Assembly: GCA_011503125.2 (NCBI GenBank)
Contig: WWBZ02000051.1
Coordinates: 124,001 to 188,000, forward strand
DNA: 64,000 bases
Direction: 5' to 3'
Source of the DNA: Botryosphaeria dothidea
Lineage: Eukaryota; Ascomycota; Dothideomycetes; Botryosphaeriales; Botryosphaeriaceae
The translations under genes were made by a program, and so were the position numbers. Positions 34,400 through 46,454 of this stretch are shown here, one piece after another (positions within the stretch are counted from its first letter, which is position 1; the number at the start of each line of letters is the position of its first letter). The notes below the pieces were generated by a model. The model worked only from the letters and a program-made list of their open reading frames with translations. It ran no database searches and was not told the origin of the DNA.

Positions 34400-36410
34400 G
34401 TTGCCTGGTCTGCCCGAGTGGTGGGTGCGCGATGAGGGATGGACGACGTGCGAAACGAAACAAATCTGCATGTCATTTCTTGCCCTTCTTATGTTGAGCA
34501 GATATCGAGCGCCACGCGTCCTTTCCCCTTGGTACACCATCCGTGCCGCGCTGGAGCAGTTTGATGATTCGCTAACTGTGGTTTCGCATACTCTTTCGCG
34601 CTGATTAGCCGGTGGAAATGCAGTGGAGGTGCCGGTACTTCTACCAACAGCCTGGCTTATCCGAAACTCCGAAGCAGTCGTAAAGCGCTACGTCCGTAGA
34701 GCGACCTTCCTGAAGGGAGTGTAGTCCCCACTAAGGTCCGGGTAGCATGGCCGAATGGCAGGAGGCCATCAAGCATTGATGTATGAATCACTGGTGGAAG
34801 GACGTTTGATTCTATGTGTGTGGCGCAGACGTGACGAAAAATCTCCGATACCATCCAGGGAACCGGTTACTGGGAATGGCTCCATGCAGGCTGCATCGTT
34901 GAAGATTAATGCCAGGCTTCGAAAATTTCCTGTTCGGATGTCCTTTGCGGCCGAGCCTAACCCCGAGGCTTAAACCGACGAGGGAGATAATCACTTCGAC
35001 TTTGAGCAAGCAGATTGACGATCAAACAATCGGACACGCATACGTATTCGGCATCGCTCATTGAACCATCGCCAAATGGTACCAGTAGAGCCGGTCTTAT
35101 TACAACTACCAAATCCCTAGCGCTCTCTATATGGACTTCCACCCCGTAAGCCCGTGCGCTTCTTCCGTCCGTGCACTATCGCCAACACTGGACCAATGAG
35201 GCTTACTAGGGTCTTTCTGTCACGGCATTTGCTGTACTGCTACGGAACTCGTTGAGACTACTTAACATTGGAGATACCGTATTCTGAAGACGCATCTGTT
35301 TCTGCAAAAGATGATCCGTCTTAAGGAAAACACCCGTATGCATCTCTGATTTGTCTTCGGCCTATTTTCAAAAATTTTGTATCGTTGTTGCAAGGTATGA
35401 GACGGATATGAATGTAGATTATTGAAGATATAGTAGGGCTTCTCACTTCATCTTTTTGTTAGGCACGTTTAGAATCCATATAGCCCTTTGACTCTTCCTC
35501 ATTCCAAAAACATTCAGTGATGACCTCCGCAATGCCGTTGTTGTTCTCCGAAGCAGTTTCTTGTCAAAGTAAAGCTTTTATCACCTAATGTAGAGATGGT
35601 GACCCACACACATCGTGTCCAGTCGTTTTGTGATTGCCTCTGTCTTCCAACCGGTGCTTCCGCTGCCTACACTTTCCGCAATGTGACGACAGGCCAGTAT
35701 AGGGATCCAAGCCAGAAGCTATGGCTGGCGCTGGAGAGCTTCCAGATATTCTTTCTTTTGAGGTGATAAACAGGACCGGTTCCGCCAAGATGTCCTTTTT
35801 CACAAGGCTGATACTTGCAGAGATATCCTTGACTCATGGGCAGTGCGTTGCCGTACTCGTCACATGGCACAATCGGTATAATGCTGGCGTGTTTGTCGGA
35901 CCGTTTGGCTGGGTAAGCATCCTGGATATTATACCCTTCATCCACTGTACTGCAGAAGATTGCTACATCTCTTGTCACGGCTTCCTGGCTAAAGTGACTA
36001 CAGATTACGCATCCACGTGATCACGCAGTTACGTATACCCGTTTCCACGTACATAGATACGGAATGTGGATTTTCTGCCCCTTGGCTGTCATCTGTCACG
36101 CTTACTGTAGTCAAGGTTTTGGAAATTCGAGTTCTTGGAGCGCGCTGCTCTAACACAGCCAACACTTTAAAGCATGATGGATGCAACAAACTACCTACCT
36201 ACAGGCCTGGATGGCATAATAGGGTGAATTATAAACACTTTTGAAGCGCAACCGAGGGTCTTGGCCGAGTGGGCGAAGTCCGTTCTGCTATGGTTCTGCT
36301 GCACCAAACGACCGCTCACGATAGGCGCCTTGGCCGGCACACCGACAAAAAAAAGCATCCTCCGGAAACAGGAGCTATGGGGGCATTCTAAACATAGACT
36401 TCATCGATTG
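34400..36410. other. 2-kb intergenic region, A/T-richer than average
   Basis: No coding frame is convincing on either strand. It begins with the promoter of the PD40 gene and runs up to the decayed ankyrin-type gene. No transposon terminal repeats were recognised. Confidence 0.45.
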
Positions 36411-37330
36411 AAGATGCAAACGTCTTGTTTCTGTTGGAACGTGGACTTCGGTTGTTCAAATCTCGCATCCGGAGATTGTGAATTCAATCAAGAAGTGCTG
36501 GAGAAAGGATTTGCCTACATTATTTTCTCTTGGACGACTTCGGCTTTGGTCACGATACCAGTGACCATCTGCAGGAAACATTACGCAAGCACCCATTCGT
36601 GGAATACGCTGCAAACATGCGATCCGGTCATGTCTGTGAAAATCTTAAAACACCCGACGATACTGCACAACACATCAAATTCTCGGTGCTCCAGTTACTC
36701 CGGGCCAAGGAAAAAATGGAGCTCGACGAAACGTGTAATGCGAGCAGATCTTTTCCAGCAAAATGGCAATACTCTACATTTGGAGAGGGCCAAATCACTG
36801 GAAACGTCGCTTCAACTCGCCACTGCGTACGGTTTGACTGAGGTTGTCGAATACCTCCTTCGAACAACGCATGGAGGACGTGGATAGCATAGTTTTAAAT
36901 CTGGCCATAGATCTCCAGGACGAGGTAAATTTCCGATCACTATTCCGCATGGCCATGGACGCGGAAGAGCGGCAACGAAACACGTAAATCAGGAAAAGAC
37001 GGATGCTATCCCTGAGGCCCTCGCGCTCCATACAGCCATCTAGAGAGGATGTGCCAAATCAAACGACCGAGGAACCACCCCTCTGCACGCGGCAGCAACC
37101 GACAGACAGCCCGACCTCGTCATCCTCCCTCTCTGCCTCGGCGCGGCCGCTGTTCTACGCAATCGAGCAGCAAGACGCGCGGTCCGCGCGGATCCTCTTG
37201 GAGCAGGGGTGGACGGCGCTGTATCATGCCGCGCACAGCTCTTCCGAGGAGCTCTCCCTCCTCCTCTTCAACAGCACTGGTGACGCTGTTCTGAGAGATG
37301 CGAGCGGGCTGCTTTACGCTGTGCTATCTT
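36411..37330 (+). pseudogene. remnant of a NACHT/ankyrin-repeat type gene
   Basis: Fragments in different plus-strand frames line up as one decayed protein. Near 36480-36525 one frame gives EVLEKGFAYIIFS. The text continues in another frame from 36530 with DDFGFGHDTSDHLQETLRKHPFVEYAA, resembling the region after the NACHT domain in fungal NLR-like proteins (C-x-x-YL-x-FDDF ... PFxxYAA). The frame then switches back to LQLATAYGLTEVVEYLL (about 36810-36870), an ankyrin repeat half. A further frame at about 37130-37320 gives PLFYAIEQQDARSARILLEQ and GWTALYHAAHSSSEELSLLL, two more ankyrin-like units. At least two frameshifts and several stops separate the pieces, and no start or NACHT P-loop remains in the window. 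Confidence 0.65.
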
Positions 37331-38025
37331 CCACAAAGCACGCCGACGCGCCTTTCCGAGGGTGCTGCGGACCAGATGGGCCCGGGGCTGTGGGGGGCCC
37401 GCGTGTTGACGCTGAACATACGATGTCGCACAAGGCAGCAGGACAGCGGAGTCTTCCTGCCGGAATACGGCGGTCAAAGAGCGAGCGGTTCTGGCGACTA
37501 CGATTACGACCGAAGTGGCTGAGCAGAATAATAATGGCCCGATAGTATCCGCAGCATGTGAAGGGCGTAGCCCAGGACTGGAAGGCAGTGCAGTCAAAAG
37601 CAGATCGCCTGAACGACTGCGAGAAGGAGCATTGCAGCACGCGGGGAAGTGGTAGTAATAAACATCAAAAATACGAGAGCGGGGAGCTCCGCCCACTTCC
37701 GAAAACGTCAGTCTAAGGCAGCAAGGCCGTAATCCCACAAATTTGGCTTTCGCCTCAAGAACTCTGATGACAAGCCACGCAGCTTGGCACGACGGAATTA
37801 ATACGTTTAATCAGACATCGGCGGAAGCTTAAGAACAGTACACTTACGCGTCGTCTTTCGCACTATGGAGGGCGGTGCAAGGCAAAGGCTGTTATTGAAA
37901 ATATCTACTGGCAAAAGGCTTGCGCACCTTAGCGAGTGAAGAGGAAGTAGGGAGACACGTCTTCCACAAGGATAAAAACAAAATGCAATGCAGGTGGCGC
38001 TTCGCCGTCCAGGCACTCTCTTTCT
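37331..38025. other. intergenic region after the ankyrin remnant
   Basis: No further ankyrin units or other coding frame were recognised. It ends at the stop codon of the minus-strand M13 peptidase gene. Confidence 0.4.
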
Positions 38026-40605
38026 CTACCACAGATCGCACGTGGGCTCCTTGACTGGACAGTTGAACGCTTCCTTGAACGGCCGCGAGTTCGCTAGGGA
38101 CCCAATGGTCCTGTAGTTGTTGGGGCTGTGCGGGTCCGTGTAAATGCGCTGGACGCGGGCCTCGCGGCGGACGTTCCAGCACCATGTCGTTGCGAACGAC
38201 ACGAAGAAGAGGCGCTCCTGCGTGAACTCCTCTGGCAGGTCGGGCAATAGCTGGTTGGGCGTCTCGGTATTGCGCTTAGTCCACGCGGCGTAAGCAGAGC
38301 TGAGGCCGCCTGCGTCGGCGATATTCTCGCCCAGCGTCAGGCGGCCGTTGACGTTGAGCGTCTCGTCATCGGTGAGACCGGGGACGGTGAACTTGGAGTA
38401 TTGATCGACAAAGCACGACGTACGATTCTCGAAGTTGCTGCGCGTCGTATTGTCCCACCACTGGTTATACGCGCCGTTCTCATCGTACTGGCTGCCCGAG
38501 TCGTCAAAGCCATGCGTCAGCTCGTGGCCGGAAACCACGCCGAAGCTGCCGTACGAGATGTACTCGGGGACTTCGCGGTTGAAGAAGGGATTCTTCATGA
38601 TGCCGGCGGGGAAGGCAATCTCATTGGTGGTCGGGTTGTAGTAGGCATTCACAGTCGGGGCGGTCATAAACCATCTCTGCTTGTCCGTGGGCTTGATCAG
38701 GTCATTCCAGCTGGAGTTGGTGCTGAACTCGGTGAAGGTAAGACCGTTTCCGAAATAGTTGTCCTTGGCGACCGAGACGTTGGCGTAGAAATCCCTCACC
38801 GCTACCGGGTCCAAGACATTTGGCGAGGCGGTCGGGTAGCCGATCTTCTTGACAATGTTGGCAACTGTTCTCTCGTTAGTCTACATCATTTGAACCCCTC
38901 ATTGGAGTAACTTACCCTTCTTCTTAGCCTTGTCCTTGACCTGGTCAGACATCCAGGTATACGTGTCCAATCTCTCAGTGTAGATGCCGCGAATGTCATC
39001 AATGATCCTCTCACCAAACAGCCGATCCTCAGTACCAAACTGAGTCTCGGCCCAGAAAGCGCTCTCGATCCAGTCCAGGTTGCTGTCGACTTCAGTGAGA
39101 CAGGTCCTCCATCTCTCAGCAGTGGCATTCTCAGGGCGTCCACTCAACTGGTTGCTGAAAATGGTGAGTGGGCGCCTCAAATCCTTGTCGATCCTGCTCG
39201 CCCAAGAGTCAATGATCTGCCATTGGAAGTAGCCTTGCAGAACCTCGGACGAGGTGTTCTTCAGGATGTCGGACAATTGCGGGAAGTAGTCGGGAGTCTG
39301 CACAATCACTTGATCTGGCGTGTAGCCCTCAGGAATGAAGGCGTTGATGAGCTTGGACATTGAGATCTCAGGAACAAGCTCGTCAACCTCAGGGTATGGC
39401 TTGGGGTTGTAGAAGTAAGTGACATCACTGGCCAGGTCAGGATCAGGCTGAGCTCGGGCAATCTTCGTCTCGAAATCCACAATTTGCTGCGCCAGGCTCT
39501 GGTAGGTGGCGCTGTTGTTGTTCTCGTTGACGATGCTGAACATTTCGGCAATGGTCCTGGTGTAGTTGCCGAGGATGGCGGTCCGGTTGTAGTACTCCTT
39601 CGATGGCAATCCGTAACTGCCACCTCCAACGAAGATAGTTACAACATCAGGAGTCTTGTCGTCCGGCTGTTGATGATGTCAGCAGAGTGTAAAATGTTTG
39701 GATTCGAAAGTGGGTCTAGATGCAAAAATCACTCACGCCCGTGCCAGCGCTCACGAGAGCCGAGATTCCGTATTTTGCGAGCCAGATCAAAGAGTCAGTG
39801 AGGTCGGCAGTGTGGCCGTAAGTCACGGCGGCACCCGGCAGATCATTGAGCAGGTTCTGGAGTGGTGTGACTCCGGCCTGTTTGATGGTGTTCTCATCCA
39901 GGCAGGCATTGTAGACATGCTGCATTTTGGCGAAATTGTCACGGTTGGCTGTGTCATTTACTCCGGTGTAGGAGCTGTTGTCAGGGTAAGGACTCTCGAG
40001 AATAGAACGCATGATGGCGTTGTTCTCATCAGACAGCTGGGAGAAGGAAGTGACGGAGGACTGGTCAGGGCGGGGGAAATGCTTGGATTCCCAACCACCA
40101 CATACATAGGTGGCGAAGTCTTCGCAGGGATCTATGTCAGTGTAGTTGGAAGCCAGGCTCTCGTTGATGACGCGGGCAAATTCGGTGCAAGCGGCAGTGG
40201 TGCACACATCTGAGTTCTGGCGCTTCTTAGGCTTTTGAATGTTGGGTTGAACGGAGCGTCGTACGTGGGAAACCGGTGGCGCAAGATTCTCGACGGCATG
40301 CGCATACTGGCGGTGCGGGCATGGCTTGCCAAAGCCAAGTTGCGCTGCAGCGGAGAAGTACAGGTCAGAATTGCAGGGCTCAGGACGGCTCAGAGCAGTG
40401 GACACTAACCAATCACCTTCCGGCCAGAGAGGTAGAGAACGACAATGGCAATGGCGATTCCCAAAAGAGCCCTCAGGCGGGCGACGCGAGCAGACTGGCG
40501 ACGCGACTGGTGGTCGGCACGTCTCTCCTCGTCGGTCAGCTCCTCCTGGGGAAGGACAGACTTCTCAGAGAATGGCCGAGTCTTGACGTCGTGGAGAGAA
40601 GGCAT
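38026..40605 (-). CDS. M13 family zinc metallopeptidase (neprilysin / endothelin-converting-enzyme type)
   Basis: Type II membrane endopeptidase acting on small peptides outside the cytosol. Exons 40410-40605, 39737-40344, 38916-39666 and 38026-38864 give 797 aa. A basic N-terminal cytosolic segment is followed by one TM helix (ALLGIAIAIVVLYLSG, about residues 45-60). The lumenal part starts with the conserved DPCEDFATYVCGGW. Catalytic motifs are complete: NAYYNPTTNEIAFPAGI, zinc site GHELTH (His632-Glu633-x2-His636) followed by GFDD, and GENIADAGG supplying the third zinc ligand Glu. The C-terminus keeps the conserved Cys...Trp ending (CPVKEPTCDLW). There are many N-glycosylation sequons. 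All introns have standard GT..AG signals. Length is normal for the family and no lesion is visible. Confidence 0.95.
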
Positions 40606-41406
40606 TGCGGTGGCGATGCCGACAAACAGCCTGAGGGCGGGGATGCAAGAATGCGGGCGGCAGCTTTTATCTTATTCGGTATGGGCTGTGCGACGGCATG
40701 CGGGCGGACCAAGAGGAGCCAAGATGAGATGAGCAAAGGTTGTTTGCATCGTGTTTCCGCGCAAGCTGAAACGAGCAGCCAGTCGGCACGTTGACAGGGC
40801 GTTTAGGCTTCAGCTGGTGCGCAGTGGCTCCTGTGTTTCTGTCCGGCCTGCTCCTTGGCAGCGCGGACGGCATTGACGGCTTAAGCCTATTGGGGAAAGA
40901 GCCTGTCGCTTGGCGCATAGGCAGGAGCAGCTAAGCATGGAGCCGCCGCGCTGGACTGGGCAGGTGTCCAGCCTGCAGCGCCATTATTACGTCGCGCACT
41001 CCACGGCTCCCACGGGGCCCTTCGAGATGAGGCGACCGCAGCCTGCTTAGCTGAAACGAGCCATCAGGCAGCTTGAGGGCAGGCAGTGCAGCATGGTGAG
41101 ACAGCACAGTGGTTGGCGTCGGCGGAAATGAGAGGCCCTCTCAGGCGCGCACGAAAAGAGCATGGCGAGCTGCAGGTACCCCGTTAGTCTGCCCGTCGTG
41201 CTGTGGGGAAGGCATGGCGGGAGAAGACGCCAGCCGCGGGAGCGCTGGAGCCTCAGGCACGCCGCTGTGCCCTGTGTGTGCCCCCTGCGCAGGAAAATCG
41301 TGGCCGTGGTGGGGGCGGGCCGCGACTCGACTTCTTTTGCGTGATCATCGTCATCACCTCGACACCGCCCTCTTTCCCGCCTTCCCAGGCCCATCCCGCC
41401 TGAACC
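40606..41406. other. divergent promoter region
   Basis: Lies between the minus-strand M13 peptidase start (40605) and the plus-strand DUF6604 gene start (41407), so it holds both promoters. No coding frame seen. Confidence 0.5.
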
Positions 41407-43954
41407 ATGGCCACAGCCCCGCTGCCCCTCCGTCATCCGTCCGCCTCCCCGGGAAGCGCCGGCGCTGCCCTTCCTCCCGACTTTTGGCAGCTGTACAAGT
41501 CGTACAAACGTGACACGGGGTACGTTCTCGACTGGCTACGTCTCAACGCTGTGGAAAACGTCGCTCGCAGCAAAAAGACCAGGTCGCCGATTGAGGCCCG
41601 ACTGCCTGTCCGACAAATCCTCCGCGCCAGCGAGCTTATTTCCAAACGTCGTCTGACCGCCCCGCAATACGTCCGAGGAGCCTTCAAGCGCACCCTCGTC
41701 AAGCGCAGGCAGCTGAACCAGTGGTATCGCCAATTCGAGCATGGCGACCCTCGTGCCCTCCAAGGGAACGAATCTCATGAGTTCTTCAATGACACGTGCG
41801 TGCTAATATCCGCCCCGTCCATCCCATCATGCGCTGACCCCCTGCAGTCTTGCCAAGGCCTATGATTTGATATTCTCCCAAGACGACAATTCTGCGTCCG
41901 AGTCAGGACCCAGCCCGAACCATCCGCAGCCCGCCACCGTCAAGCAAGAAACGGAACAGCCCGCAGGAGCTGACCTTAAACCTTCTCGCAACTTTTACGA
42001 CATCCTGGCTGACATCGAAGAGCATGAACCCGAATCACCCGTCGCCGAACCCCTGGATCAGGGCTTGTCTGATGTGCCTGAACCAACCGATTATGTCATC
42101 GAAGACGATCCCCTGGCCGCCATTCTCGACCTGCACATGTATGTCTTGGAAATGGATTCCATCTGTTCCGCCGCCAAGCAGTTCTGGAAGCTTGCCGCCG
42201 ACGCTTCTCTTCCCGTCCCGCTCGCCGCTTGGCTTACCACTGCTGGCTTCATCACCCTGAAACAGCTTTCCGGCGTCATCTCGCCCGCAATTGGTGGCCA
42301 CCGTGGGCTCACAAAGCTGTACTCGAGCAAGAAAGCAAAGCTTAATATAGCCGGCATCGATGTTGCGAAACACGCAGCCGAGAAGAGCGGCAACAACCCT
42401 GCCTTCCAGGAATTCTCCAATGGCCTTGCTCTCACCTACCCATCTACTGTGCTCACCTCATTCAAAAGGGAGAAACAACGTGATTCCGAGTTTATGAAGG
42501 TCGTGGAACGTCAGCCTATTTCGTCCTACTTTCTGCCCGAATCCGAAGAGAAAGAGCAGCAGGAGAAATTCGTGCAGGCTGTCGAGGCCATCGTCACCGA
42601 TCCGGAGAATTCTGACCTGCCTCCTGATCAGGCAGTCGCGGTCTTGCGGCTCGTCTCCGAGAGACAGGCAAAAGATCGCCAGGCTATGGATTCGGTACTC
42701 CGAAGCATCACTCAACTGATCAGAAGTGAGGAAACCAAGGGGACGTTCCAGAAAGACGACATGAATCCTCTGCTCGGTGAGACCAGGGAATTTTTGGCAG
42801 CATCAGACGATTATCCAGACACGAGCCTGGTCTTCGGACTCGAGCTCCTCTTGGAAACTTGCAAGAGTTTTGTGTGGAAGGGTCCATCGGCCAATCCCAT
42901 GAACTGCCGTATGATGGCTCTCAGGTTTGCCCAGGAAGTCCGGCAGAGCATTCAAGCTGTCAATGATCACGACAAGGTTGCAAAGAACCATACCATGCCT
43001 ACGGCGGCCGGGCTCATTGGTGTCTCGGATCGGCTGAAGGCCTTCATGCAGGAAAAGAGACTTGACCTCTATTCACAGTCGCCATGGACAGGTGGCCAGC
43101 AAATGGTGCAGATCCTCGCGTACGCTTTGGAAGCTGGTCTGTCCCTCTGTAACCAGCGTGCTATTGTTGGAACCGTTCTGCACGGCTACAATCTGGTACA
43201 GCAGTTGCTCACAGAGCAGACAAAGAACCCTCTGTTGGATGCACTGTCTGATCTTTTCATCGACGCTGTCTTCATGGGTCGCCTTCCGACTTCGAACTAT
43301 CAGAGCATCTGGCTGCGCTTCCTTGGAGGAGGTGTTGAGAAGAAGAACCTCCGCGGCAAGGACGGAAAGAAGTTTGCCATAACTCTCCCCAAGCGTCCCA
43401 AGGATTCTGATTTCCAGAAGCGGATTGAAGCATTCAACCACTCTCTATTTCACGACTTGTATGCCAGTGACTGGAGAGGTAATCCAGGTTTCTGGGCACA
43501 GATCTTCTCTAACAAGACAAGGAAGACGGCTTCCAAGCAAGAGATGATTGATATGGACGCCAAACTGCACAAGAATCCCTGGGGCCAGGCTCTGGAGAAG
43601 ATGAGTGCCGTCGTTGTTTCCGAGTTCAACACCAGCTTCCCAATTGCAAGGGTCAATTTCTTCGCCGTTTACATGATCTGCGTCGACATGCTGACCGAGA
43701 TTGCCCGGCGTGCCGTTGAAAATCCACCAAAGGAACTTGGTTGGGCAAGAGACGCTGGCATCAACGACACCAATGTCGACGCTGCTGCTGGGTTTGGCTT
43801 CATGGCCCTCCTGCTCATGGACATCGAGTCGCGCCTGAGTAAGGGTGCCAAATCCAACATGGCAGAGCACTCCGGCTTGCGGATTGTGAAGGAGTCAATC
43901 GACCACATCTGGGGAGAAAAGAAGCTGGAAGAATTTTTGTGGAAAAATCTGTAA
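41407..43954 (+). CDS. DUF6604 domain protein of unknown function (831 aa)
   Basis: Exons 41407-41795 and 41848-43954 are joined by a 52-nt intron (GTGCGT..GCTGAC..TGCAG). The N-terminus has the DUF6604 signature: DFWQLYKSYKRDTGYVLDWL at about residues 25-44. A basic R/K-rich segment follows (RSKKTRSPIEARLPVRQIL). After the intron comes an acidic linker. A long helical region with no domain I recognise fills the rest, including MNCRMMALRFAQEVRQSI, GYNLVQQLLTEQTKN and FAVYMICVDMLTEIARRA. No signal peptide or TM segment is visible, so it is probably intracellular. DUF6604 proteins are known from filamentous ascomycetes without an assigned function. The start ATG (ACCATGG) is in good context. 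Confidence 0.88.
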
Positions 43955-44589
43955 CTCTGATTCGCACCGCATTATACTCCACTACGTAAGTGCATCTCTC
44001 AATAGACTTCAACAAATATTGTTGTTCTATATTTCTTGCGATTCCCCAAAACATTTCCGAATCTTATTACAGATATGTCAGTTGCTCTCATTTTCGAATA
44101 TCGTGAGGATTGTAGGAATGACTTCGTAAGGCTTCAAAGCGCCTCGTAAGACCGTTCTTACAGTCCCTTTTCCCTTTTCTTTCTTTTTCTCTGGGCATTG
44201 CTGCAGGCAGGAGCCGAGTATTCGGTCTATCCGTTCATTGGTACGACTCGCTGCCTTTTGCAATTTCTGTTTCCAGTTATTCCAGGGCAGCAGTAATCAT
44301 GTCTGCCGATCATGACTCCATCAACTACTGGAACTCGCAATAGCGGAACTCTACACGAACACATGTTACCGCCGAGGTAGATATTCCCCAACACATTCAT
44401 CTTCGGTCTTACCGAATGATCTCTCATTGGAACACCATCTAGACAACCAAGTCAGTTATTTTAGAGCAAGGCTCAGCGAGGGTGTGAAAGCGCGTTCAAT
44501 ATTATAAAGCAAAAGGAGGAAAGTTCGTTTACATGATTCATCCAGAGTCCATCTTTACAACGCTCACATCCGAGTGCCACAACGCCTTT
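43955..44589. other. convergent intergenic region
   Basis: 3' flank between the DUF6604 gene (plus) and the monooxygenase gene (minus). It is A/T-richer, with no coding frame recognised. Confidence 0.45.
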
Positions 44590-46454
44590 CTACATCTTCT
44601 CCTTGGCCGGCTCTCTGCGCTTCCCAGTCAACGCCTGCCTCCTCTTTCGCCGACTAGTGAACTCTCCATTGTCTTGCTCGGAGATGTACCAGCTCAAGTC
44701 TCCCTCCGGGTCCACCTCTACCTGGCTAAACCCATTTCCCAGCCACGCAAACCTGTTTCCTCTGTACTTCACGTCCCAATCATCCCACCGCACTTCTCTG
44801 ATCGCCTCGTGGAAGTGCAGCGCGCTGCCCGGCCACAACCCCGTTACCCGCCCATCCTTGCTATGATTCTTATACCAGCTGCGGCAGTCGTCGCTCCACA
44901 CCGTCCGCGTCATGAACCAGTCCGAGTACTCGTTGAAGTCCTCCACCGCCTCCCGCTTGGGCGAGAAAGAATGAATGTTCTCCGTCTGGTACCGGTCCAC
45001 GAAGCGCAGGATGTAGTCGGCCTGCAGCTCCATGGCGGGCAGCACGGGCCCGTTGCCGGTGGGGCTGTTGGGGCCGAAGAGGATCATGTAGTTGGGGTAG
45101 CCAGCGGCGCCCGTGGCCATGTAGCCGCGCGGGTCGCCGCGCCACTCGTCCTGCAGGTTCTCGCCCGCGCCGTTGACGACGGGGAAGCGCGGCACGAAGG
45201 ACGTGTTGAAGCCGGTCGCGCACACGAGCGCGTCGAAGGCGTGCGCGGCGCCGGCGTCGTCGACGCAGCCCGTGCGCGTGACGGTCGCCACGCCGGTGAG
45301 GACGGCGCGCACGTTGGCGGCCTGCAGCGCCTCGAGGTAGCCGGGCCCCGGCGTGAAGCGGCGGCAGCCGACGCTCCAGGTGGGGATGAGGGAGGGGGCG
45401 AAGGAGGGGTCGGCGGAGAGCTTGGCGGAGAGTTTGGCGCGCATTTCGGTGGTGAGGGACTCGCGCAGCTGGGCGTTTTCGGGGGAGTCTTTTATGAAGG
45501 CGGCTGTTGGGGGGGAAGGGGAGGGGAAGAGGTCAGTTTTCTTTTTTTTTAATCTTTGAAGAGGAGGAATACCGAAGAGGCCGTTGATTTTGTCTTCCAT
45601 TTCTTTGCGGTGTTCAAGGAGGACGCCGGGTTTAGTCTTGAAGGCGTGTTTTTCGTCGGAGGTGTAGTCGCGTTGGTCGGAGCCGCCGAGGGGCGGGGCG
45701 ATGTAGGTCGGGGAGCGAATGAAGGTCGTGAGGTTCTTGACGTGCGGCTGGATTGCCGGGAGGACTTGGATGGCCGAGGAGCTGGTGGGAAGTGTCAATG
45801 ACTAGGCACTCGGACAGGCCAAAGGAGAAAGAGAGAGGGGAAGACGACATATCCGTTCCCGATCAACCCAACGTTCTTCCCGCGGAAGTCAAAGTCCGCC
45901 GGCCAGTTCGCCGTGTGCATCAACTCCCCCTCGAACGTCTCCAGCCCCTCCACTCGCGGCCACTCCCACTCGTTCAGGAACCCCGTCGCGTTGATCAGGA
46001 TGTCGCACGTATCCTTCACCACCCACCCCGACGCCAGGTCCTTGACCTCGACCCTCCACACGCCCTCCCCGTCGTCCCACCGCGCCTCACGCACCGCATG
46101 CCGCAGCTTGACCCGCTCCTCGAGGCCGAAGTGCTCGGCGAAGGCCTTGAAGTACTGTTTGATCTCGCCCGCGCCCGAGTAGAAGCGCGACCAGTCGTGC
46201 TTCGGCCAGAACGAGTAGCAGTACAGGTGCGACGGCACGTCGCACGCGCAGCCCGGGTAGCGGTTCTCGTGCCACGTGCCGGCCACGTCGGTGTTCTTGT
46301 CGTAGATGGTGAGCGTGTAGTTGCGGAAGGAGCGCTGCAGCTTGTAGGCGAAGAGGAGGCCGGCGGCGCCGGCGCCGACGGTGATGATGCGGATGGGGCG
46401 TTCGTGGTGGATGGGCTGGGTGGCCCGCGGGGAGTTTGGGTCGGGTGGGGCCAT
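44590..46454 (-). CDS. flavin-dependent monooxygenase, Baeyer-Villiger type, with a mutated splice donor
   Basis: FAD- and NADPH-dependent oxygenase predicted to insert oxygen next to a ketone. Exons 45853-46454, 45573-45781 and 44590-45503 give 574 aa. The FAD-binding GAGAAG is at residues 27-32, followed by GTWHENRYPGCACDVPS. The Baeyer-Villiger fingerprint FxGxxxHxxxW appears as FEGELMHTANW (173-183). The NADPH Rossmann start GLIGNG-SSAIQ spans the first intron. A C-terminal ATGFNTSF is also typical. At the junction required by phase and homology (after GG at 45853) the intron begins ATATGT rather than GTATGT: base 45852 is T on the plus strand where C would give a normal donor. If unspliced, translation ends at 219 aa just after the second Rossmann glycines. 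Confidence 0.88.

Noticed and set aside
36255..36325. tRNA Leu/Ser-like D-arm motif (TTGGCCGAGTGG)
   Set aside because: No acceptor-stem pairing, anticodon arm or GTTCGAAT-type T-loop can be found at the right distance.
44533..45552. 339-codon plus-strand frame, and a 253-codon frame at 45753-46514
   Set aside because: Both are antisense to the Baeyer-Villiger monooxygenase and have Arg/Val/Gly-rich shadow composition.
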